Of a stretch of 64,000 nucleotides of DNA, positions 58,026 to 64,000 are shown in pieces. The stretch spans positions 4,402,001 through 4,466,000 of the forward strand of contig NZ_CP151275.1 in assembly GCF_038235435.1 (NCBI RefSeq), in the 5' to 3' direction. The notes beneath the pieces were generated by a model. It made no database searches. It saw only the letters and a list, made by a program, of their open reading frames with translations, and was not told the DNA's origin. This DNA is from Niveibacterium sp. SC-1 (lineage in GTDB: Bacteria > Pseudomonadota > Gammaproteobacteria > Burkholderiales > Rhodocyclaceae). Every line of letters starts with the position of its first letter. Position 1 is the stretch's first letter. The position numbers were made by a program, and so were the translations under genes.

Positions 58026-58826
58026 TCAGCGGCCCGCGAACATCGCGCCCGGGCTTGTCCCGAAGCAACGGCGGAAGGCCGCGATGAAGGCGGAAGTTGA
58101 GCCATAGCCGCTGTCGAGGGCGACCCGGGTGACCGAGGCGCCCTCCTCCAGCGCGCCGAGTGCGAACAGCATGCGCAGGCGCAGGCGCCATTCCGCGAAG
58201 CTCAAACCGGTGTCGCGCAGGAAGAGGCGCGCCAGAGAACGCTCCGACAGGCCCAGGAGTGTCCCCCACCGGGCCAGCGACTCCTCCCGCGCCGGCTCTG
58301 CCTGTAAGGCCTCGCACAGCTGCACCAGGCGGCGATCCGCCGGCGCAGGCAGGTCGAAGGCAACCTGCGGCAAGGCCGCCAAGCGATCGAGCAAGACCCC
58401 GACCAGCCGGCCGGCCGGACCAGCCTCCTCGTAGTCGGCCGGCAGGGCCGACGCCGCCAGCACCAGCTCGCGCGCGAGGCTATCCACCACCAGCACGCAG
58501 CACTGCCCCGGCGCGGCGAAGCCCGCCGGCAGGGCATCCGCCGCGATGTAGAGGCTGCGCATCTCGGCGCGCGCCGAACTCGTGACCTCATGCGCCACGC
58601 CGGCCGGCACCCACACGGCCCGCTGCGGCGGCGCAATGAAGCTGCCGCGTGCCGTACGCACGGTGAGTACGCCCGACAACGCGTAGGAGAGCTGGATCCA
58701 CGGATGGCTGTGCATCGGCGCCAGCGAACCCGCCGGCAGCGACTCCGCGCGGGCGAAGACCGGGCGCGTCAACCGCGTCATCACGGGGATCCGGCGTTCG
58801 ATCGGCGATTGTCTGCTTCGCGGCAT
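58026..58826 (-). CDS. AraC-family regulator with cupin-type N-terminus
   Basis: A protein of 266 residues. Residues about 25-100 form an AraC-type cupin (MHSHPWIQLSYALSGVLTV, WVPAGVAHEV); residues about 165-262 form the double helix-turn-helix, with LGLSERSLARLFLRDTGLSF and the second helix set VALDSGYGSTSAFIAAFRR. It is divergent from an SBF-type transporter with 79 bp between, so it probably controls that gene. The called start has no clear ribosome-binding site; ATG 58781 is an in-frame alternative. Confidence 0.9.
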   Translation of the reverse strand: MPRSRQSPIERRIPVMTRLTRPVFARAESLPAGSLAPMHSHPWIQLSYALSGVLTVRTARGSFIAPPQRAVWVPAGVAHEVTSSARAEMRSLYIAADALPAGFAAPGQCCVLVVDSLARELVLAASALPADYEEAGPAGRLVGVLLDRLAALPQVAFDLPAPADRRLVQLCEALQAEPAREESLARWGTLLGLSERSLARLFLRDTGLSFAEWRLRLRMLFALGALEEGASVTRVALDSGYGSTSAFIAAFRRCFGTSPGAMFAGR

Positions 58827-58905
58827 AACTTGTCATTCTAGCGACAGCCAGCCATCCGGGCCCGATTTAAGCTTCGGGCTCCTCAAGGCAGACGAGCGCG
58901 ACACC

Positions 58906-59886
58906 ATGTCCGTGGCAGCGAAACTCAAGAAAGAATGGTTCCTGGTCGGCATGCTGGCCGCGGTCGCGCTGGCGAGCCTGGCACCGCAGATCGGCCGCTC
59001 CGGCGGGCCGCTGCACCTGGAAGTGCTCACCAACGTCGGCATCTTCCTGGTCTTCTTCCTGCACGGCATCGGCCTGTCCACCGAGAGCCTGCGCCAGGGC
59101 ATCTCGCGCTGGAAGCTGCATCTGCTGGTGCAGGTCTTCACCTTTGCCGTCTTCCCCCTGCTCTGGCTGGGCTTCGACCGGCTCTTCCACCAGGTGCTGC
59201 CGCAGGACCTGATGCTGGGCTTCTTCTACCTCGCTGCCCTGCCCTCGACGATCTCCTCCTCGGTGGCGATGACCGCGGTGGCGCGCGGCAACGTGCCGGC
59301 CGCGATCTTCAACGCCACGCTCTCGACCCTGCTGGGGATCTTCCTCACGCCGCTCCTGGTGAGCTGGCTGGTGGGGCAACGGGGCGGCGGACTCTCGCTA
59401 GGCGACGCGATGCTCAACATTGCCAGCCTCCTGCTCCTTCCCTTCGTGCTGGGCCAGGTGATGCGGCGCTGGTGGGGTGCGTGGTTCGCCCGCTGGAAGC
59501 CAATCACCAATGTGTTCGACCGGGCGGTGATCCTGCTGCTGGTCTTCAGCTCCTTCAGCGATTCGGTCGCCGACGGCCTGTGGACCCGCTACGGCTTCGG
59601 CCTCATCGTCCAGACCCTGCTGGGCGCTGCGGCCTTCCTGCTGGTGGTGTTGTGGCTTACGCGCCGCGCCGCCACGCTGCTGCACTTCTCCCCGCCCGAT
59701 GAAATCGTGGCCGTGTTCTGCGGCTCGAAGAAGACCCTGGCCTCCGGCGTGCCGATGGCCAAGCTGCTCTTTGGCGCGCACCCCGGGCTGGGCGTGATCG
59801 TGCTGCCGATCATGTTCTACCACCAGCTCCAGCTCTTTCTGTGCGCGATCCTGGCGCAGCGCTACGCGCGCCGCGCCACGGATTGA
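58906..59886 (+). CDS. SBF-like (bile acid:sodium symporter fold) transporter
   Basis: A protein of 326 residues with about nine to ten membrane segments. The segments FFLHGIGLSTESLRQG, LPSTISSSVAMTAVARGNVP, FNATLSTLLGIFLTPLLV and VFCGSKKTLASGVPMA are the signature of the SBF-like (PF13593) branch of the bile acid/sodium symporter superfamily. The substrate is unknown; an organic anion is likely. Probably regulated by the divergent AraC gene. Confidence 0.9.
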   Translation: MSVAAKLKKEWFLVGMLAAVALASLAPQIGRSGGPLHLEVLTNVGIFLVFFLHGIGLSTESLRQGISRWKLHLLVQVFTFAVFPLLWLGFDRLFHQVLPQDLMLGFFYLAALPSTISSSVAMTAVARGNVPAAIFNATLSTLLGIFLTPLLVSWLVGQRGGGLSLGDAMLNIASLLLLPFVLGQVMRRWWGAWFARWKPITNVFDRAVILLLVFSSFSDSVADGLWTRYGFGLIVQTLLGAAAFLLVVLWLTRRAATLLHFSPPDEIVAVFCGSKKTLASGVPMAKLLFGAHPGLGVIVLPIMFYHQLQLFLCAILAQRYARRATD

Positions 59887-59916
59887 TGCACTGCGGTGCG
59901 ATCAGTGGGGCATCGC

Positions 59917-59930
59917 TTGATACACATCAG
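59917..59930. promoter_or_regulatory. FNR/Anr-type box upstream of the haemerythrin gene
   Basis: TTGATACACATCAG matches the FNR/Anr consensus TTGAT-N4-ATCAA at 9 of 10 defined bases. Its centre is 64 bp upstream of the haemerythrin ATG; activation at -41.5 would put the transcript start near 59965. A CRP/FNR-class regulator is inferred. Confidence 0.6.
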
Positions 59931-59987
59931 TTCGACGCCCGAACCAAGCCACCACACTGCGCAGGTGCTTGGCGGGAAAGGGCGGAT

Positions 59988-60434
59988 ATGGTCAGCATCA
60001 TTGAGTCGTTCCTGGATGAACATCTGCGCTGCAACCAGATCTTCGCCACGGCGGAAAGCCTACTGCGGCGCGGCTCGCCGATCGCGGCTTCGCACTTCCT
60101 CGCCTTCCGCGACACGCTGGAGGCGCACTGCGCCCATGAAGAGCAGGTGGTCTTCCCGGCCTTCGAGACCCTGATCGGCTCTCCCGACGGGCCCACCGCG
60201 GTGCTGCGCGACGAACATGCCCGCATGCTTTCGCTCTGCAGCGAGATCCTGCGTGCGATCGAACATGCGCAGGCCGACAAGGCCTGCGGACTGGCCGACT
60301 CGCTCTTCCTGCTCCTGCAGAGCCACATGATCCGCGAGGAACGCCTGCTTTATCCGCTCTGCGACGACGCACTGGGCCACGCGACCTACGAGCGTCCCCA
60401 CGCGCTGCCTGCACTGGGCACCGGGCTCGCCTGA
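59988..60434 (+). CDS. Haemerythrin-like (HHE) di-iron protein
   Basis: A protein of 148 residues. The four-helix pattern has all expected ligands: His12, His47 with Glu51 (HxxxE), His77, His113 with Glu117 (HxxxE). Such proteins bind oxygen or nitric oxide at a di-iron centre, or repair iron-sulfur sites. It is cytoplasmic (no signal peptide). The upstream FNR-like box suggests induction at low oxygen or under NO stress. The globin gene follows with only 63-120 bp between, so they may be cotranscribed. Confidence 0.88.
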   Translation: MVSIIESFLDEHLRCNQIFATAESLLRRGSPIAASHFLAFRDTLEAHCAHEEQVVFPAFETLIGSPDGPTAVLRDEHARMLSLCSEILRAIEHAQADKACGLADSLFLLLQSHMIREERLLYPLCDDALGHATYERPHALPALGTGLA

Positions 60435-60455
60435 ACTCCGCGGGGCTGGCCTCCA

Positions 60456-60569
60456 TGTTGCTTCTGTGGGAGCAGCATCCACGCCAGGGAGGTCCGCATG
60501 AGCCCCGATCAGTGTTGCTTCTGTGGGAGCAGCATCCACGCCAGGGAGGTCCGCATGAGCCCCGATCAG
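60456..60569 (+). repeat. Exact 57-bp tandem duplication spanning the globin start
   Basis: Copy 1 is 60456-60512 and copy 2 is 60513-60569, identical at all 57 positions. Each copy holds a GGGAGG ribosome-binding site and an ATG (60498 and 60555). The unit is a multiple of three, so both starts are in the same frame and no stop intervenes. Confidence 0.95.
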
Positions 60570-60977
60570 ATCACTCTCGTCAAACGCACCTGGGGCCAGA
60601 TCGCCCCCAGCGGTGAAACCGCAGCCACGCTCTTCTACGACCGGCTGTTCGAGCTCGACTCGACGCTGCGTCCGCTCTTCAAGGGCAACCTTGAGCTGCA
60701 GGGCCGCAAACTGGTCGCGATGCTCGACCAGGTGGTGAATAGCCTGGACAACCTGGACGGCCTGCTGCCCGACATCCGGGCGCTGGGCCAACGGCATGGT
60801 GGCTATGGCGTTCGCCCACGCGACTACGACACCGTGGCGCACGCCCTCCTGTGGACACTGGGCGCCGGGCTGGGCCCGGGCTTCACGCCGGCGGTCAGCG
60901 AAGCCTGGCGGCAGGCCTACCTGCAGCTCGCAAACGTGATGATGGCGGCCGGGCAGCTGGACAGCGAGGCGGCCTGA
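60555..60977 (+). CDS. Single-domain bacterial haemoglobin
   Basis: A protein of 140 residues from the inner start. It is a classical 3-on-3 globin of the Vitreoscilla type: MSPDQITLVKRTWGQI, Tyr28 in LFYDRLFEL (B10), the E-helix around LQGRKLVAML with a Gln at the distal side, and proximal His81 in RHGGYGVRP. It binds oxygen and can help detoxify NO. The duplicated leader offers a second in-frame start at 60498, which would add a 19-residue extension with CCFCG near its middle. The inner start is preferred because it matches the family N-terminus. Confidence 0.9.
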   Translation: MSPDQITLVKRTWGQIAPSGETAATLFYDRLFELDSTLRPLFKGNLELQGRKLVAMLDQVVNSLDNLDGLLPDIRALGQRHGGYGVRPRDYDTVAHALLWTLGAGLGPGFTPAVSEAWRQAYLQLANVMMAAGQLDSEAA

Positions 60978-61071
60978 GGCCTGTCGCAGGCGTGGCGGCA
61001 GGCGCGTCCAGCGGAAACAGCCCTAGAATCCGGCGCTTTGGACCGCGCGCAGCCTCGCGCAGGACGCCGCC

Positions 61072-62154
61072 ATGCCGCACTCGCCGCCCCGGCGCTGGGA
61101 CATCTTTTGCGAAGTGATCGACAACTTCGGCGATGCCGGGGTCTGCTGGCGACTCGCGCGCCAGCTCGCCGAAGAACATGGCGTCGCACCGCGGCTTTTC
61201 ATCGACCGCCCCGAGGCGCTAGCCCGGCTGGCGCCCGTTTCCGGACGCGCAGGCGTCGAAGTGGTGCATTGGCAGGGCGACACCCTGCTGGCCGAACCGG
61301 CCGAGGTGGTGATAGACGCCTTTGGCACCCGTGCGCCGACGCACTACGTGGCGGCGATGGCCGCCCGTCGGCCACAACCCGTGTGGATCAATCTCGAATA
61401 CCTCTCGGCCGAGCCCTGGGTCGAAGGCTGCCATGGCCTCGCCTCGCCCCATCCGGCCAGCGGCATGCCTCGCTGGTTCTTCTTCCCCGGCTTCACCGCC
61501 GCGACCGGCGGACTGCTGCGGGAAGACGGGCTGCCCGCCCGCATGGACGCCGCCGCGGCTACAAGCCCACAGGGCGATGCGCTGGGCGTCTCGCTCTTCT
61601 CCTACGAAAACGCGGGTCTGGACTCCCTGCTTGCGGCCTGGGCGAACGACGTGCGCCGCATCGACTGCGTCGTGCCGGAAGGGCGCGTCCGCGCGGGCGT
61701 CGATCATTGGCTCGGAGCATCGCTTACCCAGACCACGACCCGCGGCGCGCTCACCCTGGATCCACAATCCTTCCTGCCACAGCCCGAGTACGACGCACTG
61801 CTGGCGCGGGCCGATCTCAACTTCGTGCGCGGGGAGGACTCTTTCGTCCGCGCACAGTGGGCGGGCAAGCCCTTCATCTGGCAGATCTACGTGCAGGAAC
61901 AGGACGCCCACCTGACCAAGCTCGCCGCCTTCCTCGACCGCTACACGGCCGGCCTTCCGGACGAGGCCGCCGGCGTACTCAGGGACTTCCACTTCGCCTG
62001 GAATCGCGGCGTCGGCCCCGGCCCCCTGTGGCCACGCCTGCAGGCGCAGCTGCCAATCCTGCTCGCGCACGCCCGGGAATGGCGCGCCCAACTCACGCAA
62101 CAGCTTGATCTTTCTACACAACTGGTGCGTTTTGCCCAAAGCAAGTTAAAATAG
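61072..62154 (+). CDS. earP: EF-P arginine rhamnosyltransferase EarP
   Basis: A protein of 360 residues, normal length. The N-terminus WDIFCEVIDNFGDAGVCW, then RLARQLAEEHG is the EarP pattern with the catalytic-type Asp residues, and the nucleotide-sugar side has NFVRGEDSFVRAQWAGKPFI and WQIYVQEQDAH. It attaches rhamnose from dTDP-rhamnose to Arg32 of EF-P, needed for translation of polyproline stretches. It lies just upstream of efp, the standard arrangement. Confidence 0.95.
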   Translation: MPHSPPRRWDIFCEVIDNFGDAGVCWRLARQLAEEHGVAPRLFIDRPEALARLAPVSGRAGVEVVHWQGDTLLAEPAEVVIDAFGTRAPTHYVAAMAARRPQPVWINLEYLSAEPWVEGCHGLASPHPASGMPRWFFFPGFTAATGGLLREDGLPARMDAAAATSPQGDALGVSLFSYENAGLDSLLAAWANDVRRIDCVVPEGRVRAGVDHWLGASLTQTTTRGALTLDPQSFLPQPEYDALLARADLNFVRGEDSFVRAQWAGKPFIWQIYVQEQDAHLTKLAAFLDRYTAGLPDEAAGVLRDFHFAWNRGVGPGPLWPRLQAQLPILLAHAREWRAQLTQQLDLSTQLVRFAQSKLK

Positions 62155-62214
62155 CGGGTTTCCCAAATCCGCGGCGCTTTTCACTGGCGCCTCATTCGCT
62201 TTTAGGTGCTCTAG

Positions 62215-62772
62215 ATGAAAATCGCCCAAGAACTCCGTGCCGGCAACGTGGTGCTTATCGGAGGCGAACCGCAGGTCGTGCAGAAGGCTGAATTCAGCAA
62301 GTCCGGCCGCAACGCCTCGGTCGTGAAGATGAAGTTCAAGAACCTGCTGACCGGTTCCGGTTCCGAAACCGTGTACCGCGCCGACGACAAGTTCGACATG
62401 GTCACGCTGGATCGCAAGGACGTGACCTACTCGTACTTCGCCGATCCCATGTACGTCTTCATGGACACCGAGTACAACCAGTACGAAGTCGAAGCCGACA
62501 ACATGGCCGATGCGCTCAAGTACCTGGCCGACGGCATGCCGCTGGAAGTGGTCTTCTACGAAGGCCGCGCGATCTCGGTAGAAATGCCCAACAGCGTCGT
62601 GCGCGAAGTGATCTACACCGAGCCGGCCGTCAAGGGCGACACCTCGGGCAAGGTCATGAAGCCCGCCAAGATCAGCACCGGCTTCGAACTGCCGGTGCCG
62701 GCCTTCGTTGAAATCGGTGACAAGATCGAAATCGATACCCGCACCGACGAGTACAAGGCACGCGTCAAGTAA
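62215..62772 (+). CDS. efp: Translation elongation factor P (arginine type)
   Basis: A protein of 185 residues with three beta domains. The tip loop is KSGRNASV with Arg32, the target of EarP, instead of the Lys modified by EpmA/EpmB. C-terminal [20 protein letters not shown] is canonical. EF-P relieves ribosome stalling at consecutive prolines. A -10-like TAAAAT (62147-62152) lies 62 bp upstream, overlapping the earP end, and an intrinsic terminator follows. Confidence 0.97.
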   Translation: MKIAQELRAGNVVLIGGEPQVVQKAEFSKSGRNASVVKMKFKNLLTGSGSETVYRADDKFDMVTLDRKDVTYSYFADPMYVFMDTEYNQYEVEADNMADALKYLADGMPLEVVFYEGRAISVEMPNSVVREVIYTEPAVKGDTSGKVMKPAKISTGFELPVPAFVEIGDKIEIDTRTDEYKARVK

Positions 62773-62800
62773 GCACGCGCGCTTACTGCGACGGAACAGA

Positions 62801-62829
62801 AGGGCAGGCCTTGGGGTCTGCCCTTTTTC
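62801..62829 (+). terminator. Intrinsic terminator after efp
   Basis: AGGGCAG (62801-62807) pairs with CTGCCCT (62818-62824), followed by TTTTC. Confidence 0.8.
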
Positions 62830-62845
62830 TTTGCCGATCCCACCC

Positions 62846-63517
62846 ATGCCCGCCACCGCAGCCCTGCCCTTCCTCATGCCGGCCACGCCGGGTGAGGCGA
62901 TCGCGCAGCAGAAGGAATTGGCCGGGCGCGTGATCCAGCACGATGACTTCGGCGCGGTGACCCGTATCGCCGGCATCGACATCGGCTTCGAAGACGAGGG
63001 CGCCACCGTGCGGGCAGCGGTAGTCGTGCTGGGCTTCCCCGACCTGCAGCGCCTGGAGTCGGCGGTGGCTCGGCGGCCCACCGAGTTCCCCTACATTCCG
63101 GGCCTGTTGTCTTTCCGCGAAATCCCCGCCGCGCTGGACGCGCTGGCGCAGATTGGGCGCCCGCCGGATCTCATCCTTTACGACGGCCAGGGCCGTGCCC
63201 ATCCGCGCCGCTGCGGCATCGCCAGCCACATGGGCCTGGTGACCGGCATCCCCAGCATCGGCGTGGCGAAGAGCCGGCTCTGCGGGCGCTTCGAAGCGCC
63301 CGCGGCCCAGCGCGGCGCGCACACGCCGCTGATCCACAAGAACGAGACCATTGGCGTCGCGCTCACCACGCGGCCCGGCTACAAGCCAGTCTTCGTCTCC
63401 TGCGGCCACCGCGTCTCGCTGGCGTCCGCCATCGCCTGGACGATGGCCTGCACCGGTCGCTGGCGCCTGCCGGAGACGACCCGAGCGGCGCACAAGCTTG
63501 CATCCGAGTGGCGCTAG
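62846..63517 (+). CDS. nfi: Endonuclease V (deoxyinosine-specific)
   Basis: A protein of 223 residues, the size of E. coli Nfi. It cuts near deoxyinosine in deaminated DNA. Signatures are IAGIDIGFED with the catalytic Asp, the substrate-wedge segment EFPYIPGLLSFREIPA with catalytic Glu, DLILYDGQGRAHPRRCGIASH and GVAKSRL. The start at 62846 is the first ATG after the efp terminator; in-frame ATG 62876 is an alternative. The longer frame extends back through efp and was rejected. Confidence 0.92.
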   Translation: MPATAALPFLMPATPGEAIAQQKELAGRVIQHDDFGAVTRIAGIDIGFEDEGATVRAAVVVLGFPDLQRLESAVARRPTEFPYIPGLLSFREIPAALDALAQIGRPPDLILYDGQGRAHPRRCGIASHMGLVTGIPSIGVAKSRLCGRFEAPAAQRGAHTPLIHKNETIGVALTTRPGYKPVFVSCGHRVSLASAIAWTMACTGRWRLPETTRAAHKLASEWR

Positions 63518-63526
63518 CCGTGCCTT

Positions 63527-63994
63527 TCAGGCCGGAGCGGCGTCACGCAGCTGCGCGTCCAGGGTTTCCGGCGTGAGAACGGTGAAGCGGTCGCGCAGCA
63601 GACGGTGGCGCCCCACTCGGAGCACGGCCTTGTCGCGACTGACCAGGAGATGTGCTTCGGCCAGCCAAGCAGCCTCGATGAACTTCTGGTCGTCCTCGTC
63701 GCGGCAGCGCGGCAGGACAAGCTCCGCGGGCGTGGCGGGCGCGAGGCGCACCCGCGCGGTATACGTGGCGAGCGCCTCGGCCTGGGCGGCTTCGTCGAGC
63801 TTCAGGTGCGGGTAGGCGAAGACGTGGGTGAGCTCGTGCAGGCAGTCTTCGCGCGACCACAGCTCGAAACGCCCCGCTTCGACCGCCTCGCGCAGGACGG
63901 CCAGCGCAGGGTCGCGAAAGACCCAGAGCGCGAGCACGGCGTTGGAGTCGAGGACGATACGGGGCGAGGGTGGAAGCGCGAGCGGTGCGGCCAT
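63527..63994 (-). CDS. PIN-domain protein (VapC-like putative toxin or nuclease)
   Basis: A protein of 155 residues. The PIN fold is indicated by RIVLDSNAVLALW at the first acidic site, HELTHVFAYPHL in the middle and PRCRDEDDQKFIEAA with the later acidic cluster, followed by AHLLVSRDKAVLRV. Such proteins are Mg-dependent ribonucleases, often toxins in toxin-antitoxin pairs. Its start is 6 bp from the window edge; the antitoxin, if any, would lie upstream beyond the window. No antitoxin is seen downstream. Confidence 0.82.
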   Translation of the reverse strand: MAAPLALPPSPRIVLDSNAVLALWVFRDPALAVLREAVEAGRFELWSREDCLHELTHVFAYPHLKLDEAAQAEALATYTARVRLAPATPAELVLPRCRDEDDQKFIEAAWLAEAHLLVSRDKAVLRVGRHRLLRDRFTVLTPETLDAQLRDAAPA

Positions 63995-64000
63995 GGGCCG

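Noticed and set aside
60456..60569. Possible REP element or CRISPR-like repeat
   Set aside because: CTGTGGGAGC recalls the start of some Pseudomonas REP units, but the unit is a two-copy tandem duplication without spacers or the full REP stem, so a local duplication explains it.

Overview
The window is 64 kb of GC-rich, densely coding bacterial chromosome. I see no rRNA or tRNA gene, insertion sequence, prophage or CRISPR array. Several markers point to a betaproteobacterium, probably of the Rhodocyclales (inference): an EarP/EF-P pair with Arg at the modified position, an AspRS of the non-discriminating type, a pilB-pilC-pilD run, exosortase-A-associated hydrolases, and ffh divergent from a CcsA-type membrane protein.

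Layout. 0-4.3 kb: the end of an Orn/Lys/Arg decarboxylase, then a leftward set of secreted NTF2-like proteins and a PHB-depolymerase-like esterase opposite a LysR regulator; a second esterase survives only as a 3' remnant. 4.3-8.5 kb: MFS transporter, DapA-family enzyme, OmpA-type lipoprotein, MarC protein. 8.5-14.9 kb: thyA-folA, an unknown protein, accA, tilS, apbC/mrp. 15-21.5 kb: a secreted GH5 cellulase with CBM2, then an operon of truncated haemoglobin, cupredoxin-like protein and EAL protein, divergent from a DUF3034 gene. 21.7-26.3 kb: metG, a small membrane protein, CidA/LrgB-type proteins, acylphosphatase, peroxiredoxin. 26.4-33 kb: a four-PAS GGDEF/EAL protein, ffh, a CcsA-type protein, a CorC-type transporter. 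33-40 kb: pilB, pilC, pilD, FmdB, DUF502, aspS. 40-44 kb: a receiver-TPR protein with a degenerate phosphosite, a coupled barnase/barstar/nudB trio, argB. 44-53 kb: a surface-polysaccharide region with three glycosyltransferase-type genes, exosortase-associated hydrolases with an acyl carrier protein, a DegT-like aminotransferase and a FemAB/CelD-like acyltransferase; no exosortase gene is in the window. 53-57 kb: a giant MASE1/CHASE/PAS/GGDEF/EAL/CZB protein. 57-64 kb: MscS channel, AraC regulator and SBF transporter, a haemerythrin-globin pair behind an FNR-like box, earP-efp, endonuclease V, a PIN-domain gene.

Themes. Three large c-di-GMP proteins and three oxygen/NO-type binding proteins (truncated haemoglobin, haemerythrin, single-domain globin) suggest a redox-responsive, surface-associated life style. 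The observations most worth following are: an exact 57-bp tandem duplication that copies the ribosome-binding site and start codon of the globin gene; the haemoglobin-cupredoxin-EAL/DUF3034 group; a duplicated and decayed NTF2-esterase module with matching operator-like palindromes; and the barnase/barstar pair coupled to folate gene nudB.
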